NCBI GenBank assembly: GCA_017460885.1
Contig: JAFUAB010000051.1
Location: 19,016-83,015 of the forward strand
Source of the DNA: Lachnospiraceae bacterium
GTDB lineage: Bacteria > Bacillota > Clostridia > Lachnospirales > Lachnospiraceae
Length of the DNA stretch: 64,000 nt
Direction: 5' to 3'
In this document: piece by piece, positions 52,217-62,037 of the stretch
Layout: each line of letters opens with the position of its first letter
Numbering within the stretch: position 1 is the first letter of the stretch
Made by a program: the position numbers and the translations under genes
Notes under the pieces: generated by a model
What the model was told of the DNA's origin: nothing
Seen by the model: only the letters and a program-made list of their open reading frames with translations
The model's database searches: none

Positions 52217-52245
52217 AATCCCATCCTGACGGATGGGATTTTTAT
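52217..52245 (+). terminator. Terminator between csp and hisA, probably bidirectional
   Basis: AATCCCATCC (52217-52226) pairs perfectly with GGATGGGATT (52231-52240) around TGAC, followed by TTTATT. The minus-strand side also has T residues and could end the hisA transcript. Confidence 0.85.
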
Positions 52246-52282
52246 TGTCTGTACGCAGCCGCTGTCTGTTTCCGGGAACCGG

Positions 52283-53065
52283 TCAGATAGTCTGCGAGCA
52301 ATATTCAATGACCTGCTCCATGTCCAGCGATCCGCCGAATATATCCAGGGACGACCCGACCGTCACATTAACCCTTCCCGAGCCAAGTGCATTGATCAGA
52401 TATATGTCGTCATAGCTGTGTATGCCGCCCGCATAGGTAATGGTTTTTTTATTCCAGGAGCCGAGTATTCCCACCAGTTCTGCCTCGATACCGTTCGATC
52501 TGCCCTCAACATCGACTCCGTGTACCAGAAACTCATCACAGGATCCGGAGAGATCGTTCAAAGTATCGATATTAAGCTCCACCTCAGTGTATTTCTGCCA
52601 TCTGTCCGTAACGATAATGTAACTGTCACCTCTGCGTCTGACAGAGAGGTCAAGCACAAGTCTGTCTGCGCCAACCGTGCTGACCATACGATCCAGGGCT
52701 TCACGGTCTATGCGTCCGTCCCTGAACACATACGAAGTGACTATAACATGGCTGGCCCCTGCGTCAAGATACTTAATCGCATTTTGCGGATTAACTCCTC
52801 CGCCTATCTGGAGACCACCGGGATAAGCCCCAAGCGCCCTGACCGCCTGTTCCACGGATGCTTCATACAGGGGCTGTGACGGATTGTTAAGCACGATCAC
52901 ATGGCCGCCCTTTAATCCTTTTTCCTTATATAAAAGCGCATAATATGTACTGTCCTTTTCGGACACATAATTCTCGGTCACACCTGCCGTGCTCTCATCA
53001 AGTGCGCCGCCGACTATCTGTTTGACCTTGCCGTCATGTATATCTATACATGGTCTGAATTCCAT
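52283..53065 (-). CDS. hisA: HisA-type ProFAR isomerase of the eukaryotic HIS6-like form
   Basis: The 260-residue TIM barrel begins MEFRPCIDIHDGKVKQIVGG, the N-terminus of the eukaryotic-like HisA/HIS6 group rather than the ordinary bacterial HisA. Other signatures are LQIGGGVNPQNA, VIVTSYVF and TYAGGIHSYDD. It isomerises the ProFAR intermediate in histidine synthesis. No other his genes are in the window. It begins three bases past the fbp stop, so it is in that operon. Confidence 0.85.
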   Translation of the reverse strand: MEFRPCIDIHDGKVKQIVGGALDESTAGVTENYVSEKDSTYYALLYKEKGLKGGHVIVLNNPSQPLYEASVEQAVRALGAYPGGLQIGGGVNPQNAIKYLDAGASHVIVTSYVFRDGRIDREALDRMVSTVGADRLVLDLSVRRRGDSYIIVTDRWQKYTEVELNIDTLNDLSGSCDEFLVHGVDVEGRSNGIEAELVGILGSWNKKTITYAGGIHSYDDIYLINALGSGRVNVTVGSSLDIFGGSLDMEQVIEYCSQTI

Positions 53066-53068
53066 TTT

Positions 53069-55021
53069 TCAATCCTTCTCGGGTATCAGGCCCTCACGGA
53101 ACGCCTTGAGGAGTTCCTCGAGCTGACTGATCTGATCCCTGATATCAGCACCTATGTCCGTATCGGCAACCCTGTGTCTCATCGGATATACCTCCACGGT
53201 GATCTCATCCGAAAACATATCCGCTTCGGTAGTCACCGCGTTCTCCGCAGACTGAAACGGCTTATGCGCGACCAGCCGCATACCGTGAGAGTTGCTGACA
53301 AGTGTATATCCCGCGATACCGGTTTTGGCCTGATATGCTTTTGAGAATCCTCCGTCTATTACCAGAACCTTGCCTCCGCATCTGATAGGGCTCGCCCCCT
53401 TTTTGACCTCCACGGGCACATGACCGTTGACGATCCTGGCGTATCCGGGCTGAAGTCCGAATTCCACGAGGATCCTGTCAACCACGGTATCATCATCCAG
53501 AAGTCTGTAATAGCTGCACTTTTTTTCGGTATGAGTCTCCTTATCTTCGATGAAATATCTCTCGAAGGTGGTCATCTTGTCCTTACCGAACACCGGCGAG
53601 TTGGGGCCTGTCCAGATATACCACATGATGTTGCGTCCGTATTCACGCTCATCGGGATCATCCGAATAATATCCCTTTCTGGCATAGTATTCCAGCTTGT
53701 CATAAAGGGCTCTCCCGTAGTATTCCTTTCCCTTGAGGGTAACCTTTTTGAACTGTCCCTCATCATCAAGCGGTACGCAGCCGTGATAGAGCAGATTTGA
53801 ATTGTGGATCTTATACAGGCTGCCCTTTGAAAAGAGGAATCTCACATGCTTCTGCAGCTTATCGCATCTGACAAAGGCTTGTCTCAGTTTTTTTACCACA
53901 TCCTCTTCCTCGGGACTGAGCGCATACGGATCCGCCGGATCTATCGTCGGCAGGAACTTATCCCTCAGCTCATACCATTTACCGTACAGCTCTATCCGTC
54001 CGTTTTCATGATCGATCCTGTCCAGAAGCAGTCTGTCATCCATATGAAACTCGGGATTTTTTTTGATAAGAGCCCCCTCAAGCTTAAATTGAATGATCGA
54101 GATCGCCTTATGCATCTTTTCATCCAGTTCGAGATTGCTCTTGTCGTATTTCTCATCATATTTAACCTTGAAAACTCCTGTATCCGAATTGCCGTATACA
54201 GCCATCGCAAAAGTAGCCAGCGGTATCAGATTGATGCCGTAGCTTTCCTCCAGGAGACTCAGATTACCGTATCTGGCCGAAAATCTGATGACATTGGCGA
54301 TGCAGGCATCGCATCCCGCCGCAGCCCCCATCCATACCATATCGTGATTTCCCCATTGAACATCCACGGAATGATATGCCATCAGGGTATCCATAATGAT
54401 ATCCGGTCCGGGACCCCTGTCAAAGATATCTCCGACTATATGCAGATGGTCTATGACCATGCGCTGGATCAGATTGCAGAGTGCGACAATGAAATCCGGT
54501 GCCACACCTACCCGTATTATGGAGTGGATGATCTCGTTGTAATAGGCCTCCTTGTTTTGTATCTCGGCCTTTTCGGTAATAAGCTCCTCGATCACATAAG
54601 CAAATTCCCCGGGCAGCGCCCTGCGCACCTTGGATCTCGTATATTTGGAAGACACCCGCTTCGTCACCTGCACGAGTCTGTGCAGGGTGATCCGGTACCA
54701 GTCATCGATGTTCTCCTCGGTCTCCTGAACTATGTCCAGCTTTTCCCTGGGGTAGTAAATCAGTGTCGCCAGACTCCGCTTATCCTTATCGGACAGGTTA
54801 AGCCCGAATTCTTCATCGATCTTGCGGCGCACGGAACCGGAGCCGTTCTTCAGTACATGATTGAACGACTCGTATTCTCCGTGTATATCTGTCAAAAAAT
54901 GCTCTGTGGATTTCGGCAGGTTCAGAATGGCCTGCAGATTTATGATCTCGGTAGAGGCCGCGGCAGTATTGGGATACTGTTTGGCCAGGCTCTTCAAAAA
55001 AGTAAGTTCAATATCATCCAT
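53069..55021 (-). CDS. fbp: Class III fructose-1,6-bisphosphatase
   Basis: The 650-residue protein is the Firmicutes-type Fbp: calcineurin-like metal motifs DIHGEYESFNHVL, GDIFDRGPGPDII and WGNHDMVWMGA, then NGHVPV and the C-terminal LVIDGGFSKAYQ. It catalyses the gluconeogenic hydrolysis of fructose-1,6-bisphosphate. Length is normal. It is five bases from dapB in the leftward run. Confidence 0.96.
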   Translation of the reverse strand: MDDIELTFLKSLAKQYPNTAAASTEIINLQAILNLPKSTEHFLTDIHGEYESFNHVLKNGSGSVRRKIDEEFGLNLSDKDKRSLATLIYYPREKLDIVQETEENIDDWYRITLHRLVQVTKRVSSKYTRSKVRRALPGEFAYVIEELITEKAEIQNKEAYYNEIIHSIIRVGVAPDFIVALCNLIQRMVIDHLHIVGDIFDRGPGPDIIMDTLMAYHSVDVQWGNHDMVWMGAAAGCDACIANVIRFSARYGNLSLLEESYGINLIPLATFAMAVYGNSDTGVFKVKYDEKYDKSNLELDEKMHKAISIIQFKLEGALIKKNPEFHMDDRLLLDRIDHENGRIELYGKWYELRDKFLPTIDPADPYALSPEEEDVVKKLRQAFVRCDKLQKHVRFLFSKGSLYKIHNSNLLYHGCVPLDDEGQFKKVTLKGKEYYGRALYDKLEYYARKGYYSDDPDEREYGRNIMWYIWTGPNSPVFGKDKMTTFERYFIEDKETHTEKKCSYYRLLDDDTVVDRILVEFGLQPGYARIVNGHVPVEVKKGASPIRCGGKVLVIDGGFSKAYQAKTGIAGYTLVSNSHGMRLVAHKPFQSAENAVTTEADMFSDEITVEVYPMRHRVADTDIGADIRDQISQLEELLKAFREGLIPEKD

Positions 55022-55026
55022 ATGCC

Positions 55027-55782
55027 TTATCCTATCACGTCACTCATGCTGTACATACCCGGTTCGCAGGCGGACAGAAATCTCGCTGCCTCTATTGCCC
55101 CCTTTGCAAACACGGTTCTTGAATATGCGGTATGAGAAAGCGTGATAACCTCATCCGTCCCGGCAAAGATCACATCATGATCTCCGACGATCGAGCCTCC
55201 TCTGACCGCTGAGATCCCGATCTCCGCTTTGGGGCGTTCCATTCTGCGTCCGCTCCTGTCAAATACATACTCATAATCGCCGTCAAGCGCGGAATTGGCT
55301 GCATCCGCAAGCGCAAGAGCGGTACCGCTGGGGGCATCGAGCTTATGCTTATGATGCTTTTCCACAATCTCAATATCAAACCCGGCGGGCTGAAGCGCTG
55401 CAGCCGCCTCGGATACAAGCTTAAGCAGAAGGTTTACTCCGAGACTCATATTCGCGGACCTGAGGATCGGAATACTGTGCGCGGCCTCATCAACCAGCTT
55501 AAGCTGTTCTTCACTGAGACCGGTAGTACACAGAACAATGGGCAGATGCTGCTCCCTGGCATACTCTATCAGTCCGTTCACTGCACCGGCAACCGAAAAA
55601 TCTATTATGACATCGGCCTTCACATCACAGTCCTGTATCTTTTCAAATACAGGATAATCATTCTTTCCAAAGTCGATCTTATCTATACCTGCTGCGATCT
55701 TCATTGCCGGATCATCCGCAAGTAAAGATGTTATGGTCTGTCCGATACGGCCGTTACAGCCGTGCATTATTACATTTATCAT
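55027..55782 (-). CDS. dapB: 4-hydroxy-tetrahydrodipicolinate reductase
   Basis: The 251-residue protein has the NAD(P)-binding GCNGRIGQTI at its start and the substrate-site VEKHHKHKLDAPSGTA with the HH-K motif. It catalyses the second committed step of lysine/diaminopimelate synthesis. It directly follows dapA in the same operon. Confidence 0.96.
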   Translation of the reverse strand: MINVIMHGCNGRIGQTITSLLADDPAMKIAAGIDKIDFGKNDYPVFEKIQDCDVKADVIIDFSVAGAVNGLIEYAREQHLPIVLCTTGLSEEQLKLVDEAAHSIPILRSANMSLGVNLLLKLVSEAAAALQPAGFDIEIVEKHHKHKLDAPSGTALALADAANSALDGDYEYVFDRSGRRMERPKAEIGISAVRGGSIVGDHDVIFAGTDEVITLSHTAYSRTVFAKGAIEAARFLSACEPGMYSMSDVIG

Positions 55783-55812
55783 GATACTTCTCCCATATAC
55801 CTCATTGACGGA

Positions 55813-56697
55813 TCACAGTATTCCGTAGTTTTTCATTGCCGCAGCCAACTTCTCCTTATTCTTATCCTCCATCGGAGAAAGTGGCATACGCAGAGGACCT
55901 GCCTCCTTGCCCATCAGATTGAGCGCAGTCTTGACGGGTATCGGATTGACCTCGCAGAACAGGGCATCGATCAGTTCGATGGCATCAAGCTGAGCCTTTG
56001 CGGCACCTGCAATATCACCGTCAAAGAACTTCTGGCAGATATCATGTGTCTGACGGGGTGCAACATTGCTGAGTACCGAGATAACCCCGATCCCGCCCAG
56101 ACTCATCAGAGGAATGATCTGATCATCATTTCCGGAATAAAGATCCACACATCCGTCAGCGAGACTCATCAGCCTGGCAACCTGAGAGATATTGCCGCTG
56201 GCTTCCTTGACACCGACGATATTGGGAACATCCCTGCACAGTCTTACAACGGTCTCGGGAGCTATATTGCAGCCGGTTCTCGAGGGAACGTTATATAAGA
56301 TCATCGGAATCTTAACGCTTTCCGCTATCTTTTTGTAATGAGCATAGAGTCCGTTCTGAGTGGCCTTGTTATAGTACGGGGAAACGGTAAGTATGCCGTC
56401 GGCACCGTCCTTTTCCGCTTCCTGTGAAAGATATATGGCCGTCTCGGTACAGTTGGATCCGGTTCCGGCTACTACAGGGATACGCTTGTTTACCTGTTTG
56501 ATACAGAAACGGATAACCTCAGTGTGTTCTTTTTCGCTCAGGCACGCCGACTCGCCGGTAGTACCGCATACGATTATGGCATCGGTTCCTCCTGCTATCT
56601 GTTCCTCGATGCTTTCAGCAAACTTCTCGTAATTAACACTTCCGTCCTCATGAAAGGGTGTTACGATAGCTACACCTGCTCCTTTAAATACAGCCAT
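55813..56697 (-). CDS. dapA: 4-hydroxy-tetrahydrodipicolinate synthase
   Basis: The 294-residue TIM barrel has the DapA signatures GTTGES, YNVPSRTGCNI (catalytic Tyr) and GVKEASGNI (Schiff-base Lys). It condenses pyruvate with aspartate semialdehyde. It is followed 30 bases later by dapB. Confidence 0.97.
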   Translation of the reverse strand: MAVFKGAGVAIVTPFHEDGSVNYEKFAESIEEQIAGGTDAIIVCGTTGESACLSEKEHTEVIRFCIKQVNKRIPVVAGTGSNCTETAIYLSQEAEKDGADGILTVSPYYNKATQNGLYAHYKKIAESVKIPMILYNVPSRTGCNIAPETVVRLCRDVPNIVGVKEASGNISQVARLMSLADGCVDLYSGNDDQIIPLMSLGGIGVISVLSNVAPRQTHDICQKFFDGDIAGAAKAQLDAIELIDALFCEVNPIPVKTALNLMGKEAGPLRMPLSPMEDKNKEKLAAAMKNYGIL

Positions 56698-56715
56698 TTT
56701 TCTTCCTCCTGTGTA

Positions 56716-57204
56716 TCACTTCTTCTCTGTCGTGATGGTAGTAACCTCATCTGCCAGGTCATACCACTCATCCGAAACTACATTTCCGGTCATTATAACA
56801 TCGATGTCATCGCCCTTAAGAGCGAGCAAACCTTTAAGTTCATCTCTGGTGATTATCTTATTTTCCACCAGCCCGAGAACCTCGTCAAGCACCAGCATAT
56901 CACATTCGCCGGTATTTAACACCTTTCTGGCAAAACCCATGCCGTTACGGATATTTGCGATCTCATCTTCCCTTTCCGAGGGAGAGAGAGCATCATATCC
57001 CTCCTCGGATTTCTCGAATCTGAAAACCTTGATATCCGGCTCAAGTCTCCGTAGAAATTCAGATTCAGACAAACCTCTTCCCTTCAAAAACTGGATGATG
57101 ACAACCCTGCCTCCGCGGCTGGCGGTCTGAACCGCTCTTCCCAGCGCCGCAGGCGATTTGCCTCGTCCGCTTCCTCCGTAAATCCTTATTATTCCTTCCG
57201 CCAT
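56716..57204 (-). CDS. cobO: CobA/CobO/BtuR-type corrinoid adenosyltransferase
   Basis: The 162-residue protein has a P-loop GGSGRGKSPAALG, FLKGRGLSESEF and LVLDEVLGLVE, as in CobO-like ATP:cob(I)alamin adenosyltransferases. The usual GxGKT/S P-loop reads GRGKS. It is shorter than E. coli BtuR (196) and lies alone among lysine and transport genes, with no other corrinoid genes in the window. Confidence 0.8.
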   Translation of the reverse strand: MAEGIIRIYGGSGRGKSPAALGRAVQTASRGGRVVIIQFLKGRGLSESEFLRRLEPDIKVFRFEKSEEGYDALSPSEREDEIANIRNGMGFARKVLNTGECDMLVLDEVLGLVENKIITRDELKGLLALKGDDIDVIMTGNVVSDEWYDLADEVTTITTEKK

Positions 57205-57219
57205 ATTACCTCCTGATTC

Positions 57220-58578
57220 CTATATCTTCAAAACCATCGTTGCTATCCTGAAATACACCAGCAGCGATAAAGCATCTACAATGGTAGTAATAAACGGTGA
57301 AGCCATAACAGCGGGGTCAAAACCCATCTTTTTGGCAACCAGAGGCAGCGTGCATCCGACCAGCTTAGCCATAATGACCGCACAAAGCAACGTCAGACAT
57401 ACGACCAGTGCCACCGTGACCGTCAGCTTATCAAGCAGCAAAAGCTTCAGAAAGTTTGCTCCGGCCAGAGTAAGACCGCACAGCAGAGCAACCCTGAGCT
57501 CCTTCCATATACATCGCCAGATATCCGCAAATTCTATCTCATTCAGACTGAGTCCGCGGATTATCGTGACCGAAGCCTGTCCACCGGCATTTCCTCCGGT
57601 ATCCATGATCATCGGAATATATGCGGTAAGTATCACACATGCGCTCAGCGCATCCTCAAACGAGGTGATGATACTGCCGGTAAAGGTGGCAGATACCATC
57701 AGGAGCAGGAGCCATGGAATACGCTTTTTCCAGGTTTCGATTATCCCGGTCCTCATATACGGCTTATCCGAAGGAACGATAGCCGCCATCTTCTCCATAT
57801 CCTCGGTAGCCTCTTCTTCCATGATGTCGACTACATCATCGACGGTGATGATACCGACGAGGCGGCTTTCGTTGTCCACAACGGGCATTGCCGTGAAGTC
57901 ATACTTCTGGAACTGTCTGGCAACCTCCTCCTGATCCATCAGGGTGTTTAAGGATATGACATTTTCGTGCATTATGTCGGAAATGACGGCATCGGGATCC
58001 GACAACAGCAGGTATCTTAAAGCAACCGTACCGATCAGCGTACGTTTATTGTCAAGAACATAGCAGATATTGATGGTCTCCGAATCCACTCCCAGCTTGC
58101 GGATACGTTCGATAGCCTCCGAGACCGTCAGATTCTCCTTGAGGTCGACATACTCGACCGTCATGATACTTCCGGCCGAATCCTCGGGATACTGCAGCAG
58201 ATGGTTTACATCCCTGCGGGTCTCGGGTGAGGCCGATGCCAGCAGCTTCTTTACGACGTTGGCAGGCATCTCCTCCAACAGATCGGCGGCATCATCGGCC
58301 ATCAGGTTATCGATGATATTACCCGCATCCCTTTCGGACAGTGATGTGATGATATACTGCTGGGTATCTGTCTCAAGATGCGCAAAAACATCTGCAGCCA
58401 TACTCTTCGGCAGTATACGGAACATCTTAAACTGCTCCGCATCCTCCAGTTCCTCCATAACAGCTGCGATATCGGCTTCGTTAAGTTCTGCCGCTTTCTG
58501 TCTCAGACGGGTGTACTGTTTGGATTCAAGGAGTTCTCTGATCTCTTTATTCAGTTCCAGTTCTTCTTTTTCATCCAT
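57220..58578 (-). CDS. mgtE: MgtE magnesium transporter
   Basis: The 452-residue protein has the N-terminal MgtE regulatory helical domain, two CBS domains (VDSETINICYVLD to VVDIMEEEA) and a five-helix membrane domain with the TAYIPMIMDTGGNAGGQAS signature. It is a magnesium-gated channel. No M-box riboswitch is visible in the short gap upstream. Confidence 0.95.
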   Translation of the reverse strand: MDEKEELELNKEIRELLESKQYTRLRQKAAELNEADIAAVMEELEDAEQFKMFRILPKSMAADVFAHLETDTQQYIITSLSERDAGNIIDNLMADDAADLLEEMPANVVKKLLASASPETRRDVNHLLQYPEDSAGSIMTVEYVDLKENLTVSEAIERIRKLGVDSETINICYVLDNKRTLIGTVALRYLLLSDPDAVISDIMHENVISLNTLMDQEEVARQFQKYDFTAMPVVDNESRLVGIITVDDVVDIMEEEATEDMEKMAAIVPSDKPYMRTGIIETWKKRIPWLLLLMVSATFTGSIITSFEDALSACVILTAYIPMIMDTGGNAGGQASVTIIRGLSLNEIEFADIWRCIWKELRVALLCGLTLAGANFLKLLLLDKLTVTVALVVCLTLLCAVIMAKLVGCTLPLVAKKMGFDPAVMASPFITTIVDALSLLVYFRIATMVLKI

Positions 58579-58599
58579 ATCGTCACCCTCATGAAGCAG

Positions 58600-59232
58600 C
58601 TACTCAAGCACTTCAAAGTACCCGTTTTCGATCACGGAAGCTTCAGCGCTTCCTCCGGTTATCTCGGTAATACGGTTCATTACCTCCGAAACCGCGGTTT
58701 CCGCAACAGTTATACGGTTCTCAACCTTATCGGTGTATATCGTATCGTCTAAGGTGATATGATCTGTTTCAAAATAATACTTAAGCTTGCCGGCAAGATT
58801 ATAATCTGTAACTATCTTTATCCTCACGGCCTTTATCAGGTGTCTGATATTGGCATTGTCCAACGCCTCTCTGGTAGCCTGGGTATAAGCCCTTACCAGG
58901 CCTCCGGTGCCGAGAAGCGTGCCACCGAAATATCTTGTCACTACCACCAGAACATTGCGCAGTCTTAAACCGTTAAGCACATCAAGTATCGGTCTGCCCG
59001 CAGTTCCTCCGGGCTCTCCGTCATCCGAAAATCTGGCGATCTCTCCGTTATCTCCCACTATAAAACCATAGCAGTTATGTCTGGCATCCCAGTACTTGCG
59101 TCTGACCTGATCTATCAGGGCGATAGCCTCGCTTTCGCTGCCGACAGGCATCACATGTCCTATAAACCTTGATTTACGGTCTATGTATTCTCCCTCACCG
59201 GGAGAATGTATCACATAATAATCATCCATCAT
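58600..59232 (-). CDS. YigZ/IMPACT-family protein
   Basis: The 210-residue protein has the UPF0029 signatures FSDDGEPGGTAGRPIL and VVVTRYFGGTLLGTGGLVRAYT, with the second family domain C-terminal. It overlaps the PBP stop by four bases. IMPACT relatives affect translational control, but the bacterial role is not settled. Confidence 0.92.
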   Translation of the reverse strand: MMDDYYVIHSPGEGEYIDRKSRFIGHVMPVGSESEAIALIDQVRRKYWDARHNCYGFIVGDNGEIARFSDDGEPGGTAGRPILDVLNGLRLRNVLVVVTRYFGGTLLGTGGLVRAYTQATREALDNANIRHLIKAVRIKIVTDYNLAGKLKYYFETDHITLDDTIYTDKVENRITVAETAVSEVMNRITEITGGSAEASVIENGYFEVLE

Positions 59233-61970
59233 TCGGGATTGGCCGGCTGCTCGGGGGCGGGCTCAGGAGCGGGAGCGGGTTCGGCCGCCGGAGCTTCTCC
59301 GGCTGCCGCTGCCGCTGCAGCTGCCGCAGCCGCCGCTGCCGCGTTTCTCTGTTCAAGCTCGGCACGCTGTGCGCCGATGATACCCTCTGCTTCGGGATTT
59401 GCAAAAAATTCGGGAGTATGCTGACAAACCGTCTGTGTACCCTGCGTAACCCTTACCTCATTACCGTTTTCATCCACCGTGGTCACGGTTGTTGATGATC
59501 CGGACAGAAGTGAAGGATCTTCGGCAGGAAGTCTTTCCACGATGCCGTGGTATGCAAACGGACATCCCTCCGCTGCAGGACAGTTGTCATATGCGCAGAT
59601 CTCACCCTCATAGTGCACATCACACGAATCGGTAGGCACTGTTCCTTCGGCAAAATACTCCGTCCGAACGGTTCCGTCACACAACCCGGCTATGGGAAGC
59701 TTGCCGGAACGTGAGCATACCGTAGCCGTGATGATCCCGCTGGGAACAGCAAATGATGTGCCGTCGAGATCCTCATGTATGCGTGACATTACCTGTCTCC
59801 AGAGTTTCTTGGCCAGATTCTTCTCATCCGTGGATCTGAGTTTGACGTTATTATCAAATCCTGCCCATGTGGTAGCTGTATAATATGTCGTATATCCGGC
59901 AAACCACACATCATTGTAATCCGACGTCGTACCGGTCTTGCCGGCGATGGCCGTGCCTCCGAAATTGACAGATCCTCCTGTTCCGCTGGTCACAACATCC
60001 TCCATCGCATCCGTCAGCAGGTATGCCGTGGTTTCCTTGATAACACGATGAGCGTTAAGTTCGGAATTATCCAATACCACATTACCGTCATGGTCTACGA
60101 CCTTGGTATAGAGCTTCGGTTTGATATACAGGCCGCCGTTGGCAATAGTGGCATATGCGGCGTTGAGTTCCTCATTGGTCACGCCGTCCGTGATCCCGCC
60201 CAGTGCCAGAGACTGGGTAATATCCGAATAAATCTTAACACCCTCGGACGTATTGACCTCTCTGCTGTCTACCAGAGTCGTAAACCCGAAATTCAGCAGA
60301 TAATCAAATCCAAGCTGGGGCGTGATCTGGGTCAGGGTCTTGACCGCCACTATGTTCATGGATTCCCTGATACCTTCTCTCAGGGAAGTCAGACCGCGGT
60401 AGGTCTCTCCGTACCAGTTACGTACCGGTGTTCCTCCCTGATAATTGAACGGAGCGTCATTCTGTATATATGCAAGTGTCAGACCGGCACTGTCAAAGGC
60501 AGGAGCGTAGGTAGAAACGATCTTAAATGTCGATCCGGGCTGACGCATGGTGTCGGTGGCCCTGTTAAGGGTACGGCTGGCCGTCTTGCTGCCGCGTCCT
60601 CCGACCATTGCCGCCACCTGACCGGTGGTCTGATCCTCTACTGTAATTGATACCTGAGGCTGGGGTGTCAGAGATATCTTTTCATCAAAGACCTCATCGC
60701 CGGGTTCAAGGATCGCCTCCTTGTAGCTCTCGATATCGGCATAGGCATCCTCCTGGCTGCTGTAGATCAGATTATAGGATGAATTGGTCTGACGATAATA
60801 TGATCTGAACATTTCGGTACTGGTGTTGTACATATCGCCGTTAGCCTGCTGAACTGTCATTTGATAATTCAGATACCATTTTGTATCGGCCGGGAAATTC
60901 TCGTCGTTTGAGAAAACCTCATCGCATATGCCCTGGATCCCGGGATCCTGGGTTGAATAAATCTTGAGGCCGCCGCTGTAAAGCAGTGTATAAGCCTGAG
61001 TATCGGTATATCCGGCTTCAATAAGATCATCCAGAACGTCGTCCGTAAGAGCATCCACAAAATACGAATTGATCGTATCATCCGTGGTCTCGGCATCTAT
61101 GAGTTGGATCCTGGAGTACACGTCATCGGCCATTGCATCATCATATTCGGCCGAGGTGATATATCCCTGATCCCTCATATCCCTCAGTACCTTCTCACGT
61201 CTTTCGGCGTTTTTGTCAGGATGTGATATGGGGTTGTATTTGGAGGGATTCTGGGTGATGCCGGCGATAACGGCACTTTCGGACAGCGTAAGGGTCGAGA
61301 CATCCTTTCCGAAATATCTGAGCGAAGCAGCCTGCACACCCAGAGTATTCTGTCCGAGATTGATCGTGTTCATATAGTTGATCAGGATATCGTCCTTGCT
61401 CATGACCTTTTCAAGTTCCAGAGCAAGATACTGTTCCTGAAATTTACGTTTGAATTTATCGAGCAGGGAGGATTCGCTGGTCCAATCCGTAAAGACGTTG
61501 TTCTTGAGCAGCTGCTGTGTGATCGTGGAAGCTCCCTGGGAGAAATCTCTGTGTACCACGGCGGTGATACCGGCACGGATGATACCCTTGACATCGATAC
61601 CGTTGTGCTCATAGAATCTGGAATCCTCGACTGCAACAAAGGCATGAGCGAGATCCTCAGGTACCTGATCCATGGTCACCGGGATTCGGTTTGAATCCGT
61701 CGAAACCAGTTTTGCTATCTGATTTCCTTCTATATCGTATACGAAAGTGGAATAACCCGTAGGGGTAACATCAATATTGCCTATCTCGGGTGCCGTGGCA
61801 ATGATACCCTTAAATACGCCTATTCCTCCGCTTGCGCCCCATATAGCGACCGCAAGTATGGCCATTATTATCAGCTCAACCGCAAAAATTCCCAGTTTTC
61901 TGGATAGCTTAGGACCTATAGCTTTGAGCTCGTGCTTTTTTTTAGCTATTCCTCTGCTGCTGAAATCCAT
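59229..61970 (-). CDS. Class A penicillin-binding protein (PBP1-type)
   Basis: The 913-residue protein has a basic cytoplasmic tail, one membrane helix (about 28-48) and a GT51 transglycosylase domain (VEDSRFYEHNGID, STITQQL). The transpeptidase domain has the SxxK motif at RQPGSTFK and the KTGT motif at IAGKTGTTSD. The C-terminal ~90 residues include two Cys pairs and end in an Ala/Pro-rich low-complexity tail (a run of 14 Ala). It makes and cross-links peptidoglycan. Confidence 0.95.
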   Translation of the reverse strand: MDFSSRGIAKKKHELKAIGPKLSRKLGIFAVELIIMAILAVAIWGASGGIGVFKGIIATAPEIGNIDVTPTGYSTFVYDIEGNQIAKLVSTDSNRIPVTMDQVPEDLAHAFVAVEDSRFYEHNGIDVKGIIRAGITAVVHRDFSQGASTITQQLLKNNVFTDWTSESSLLDKFKRKFQEQYLALELEKVMSKDDILINYMNTINLGQNTLGVQAASLRYFGKDVSTLTLSESAVIAGITQNPSKYNPISHPDKNAERREKVLRDMRDQGYITSAEYDDAMADDVYSRIQLIDAETTDDTINSYFVDALTDDVLDDLIEAGYTDTQAYTLLYSGGLKIYSTQDPGIQGICDEVFSNDENFPADTKWYLNYQMTVQQANGDMYNTSTEMFRSYYRQTNSSYNLIYSSQEDAYADIESYKEAILEPGDEVFDEKISLTPQPQVSITVEDQTTGQVAAMVGGRGSKTASRTLNRATDTMRQPGSTFKIVSTYAPAFDSAGLTLAYIQNDAPFNYQGGTPVRNWYGETYRGLTSLREGIRESMNIVAVKTLTQITPQLGFDYLLNFGFTTLVDSREVNTSEGVKIYSDITQSLALGGITDGVTNEELNAAYATIANGGLYIKPKLYTKVVDHDGNVVLDNSELNAHRVIKETTAYLLTDAMEDVVTSGTGGSVNFGGTAIAGKTGTTSDYNDVWFAGYTTYYTATTWAGFDNNVKLRSTDEKNLAKKLWRQVMSRIHEDLDGTSFAVPSGIITATVCSRSGKLPIAGLCDGTVRTEYFAEGTVPTDSCDVHYEGEICAYDNCPAAEGCPFAYHGIVERLPAEDPSLLSGSSTTVTTVDENGNEVRVTQGTQTVCQHTPEFFANPEAEGIIGAQRAELEQRNAAAAAAAAAAAAAAGEAPAAEPAPAPEPAPEQPANPE

Positions 61971-62037
61971 AACTCACCTGTATTGTATGAGTATAAACCC
62001 AAAGATAATTAATCATATCATATTTTTGCGATAAGGT

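Noticed and set aside
53846-55135. Long open frame antisense to fbp
   Set aside because: It lies entirely opposite a well-conserved enzyme gene with all family motifs and has no ribosome site or protein resemblance; a codon-bias shadow.
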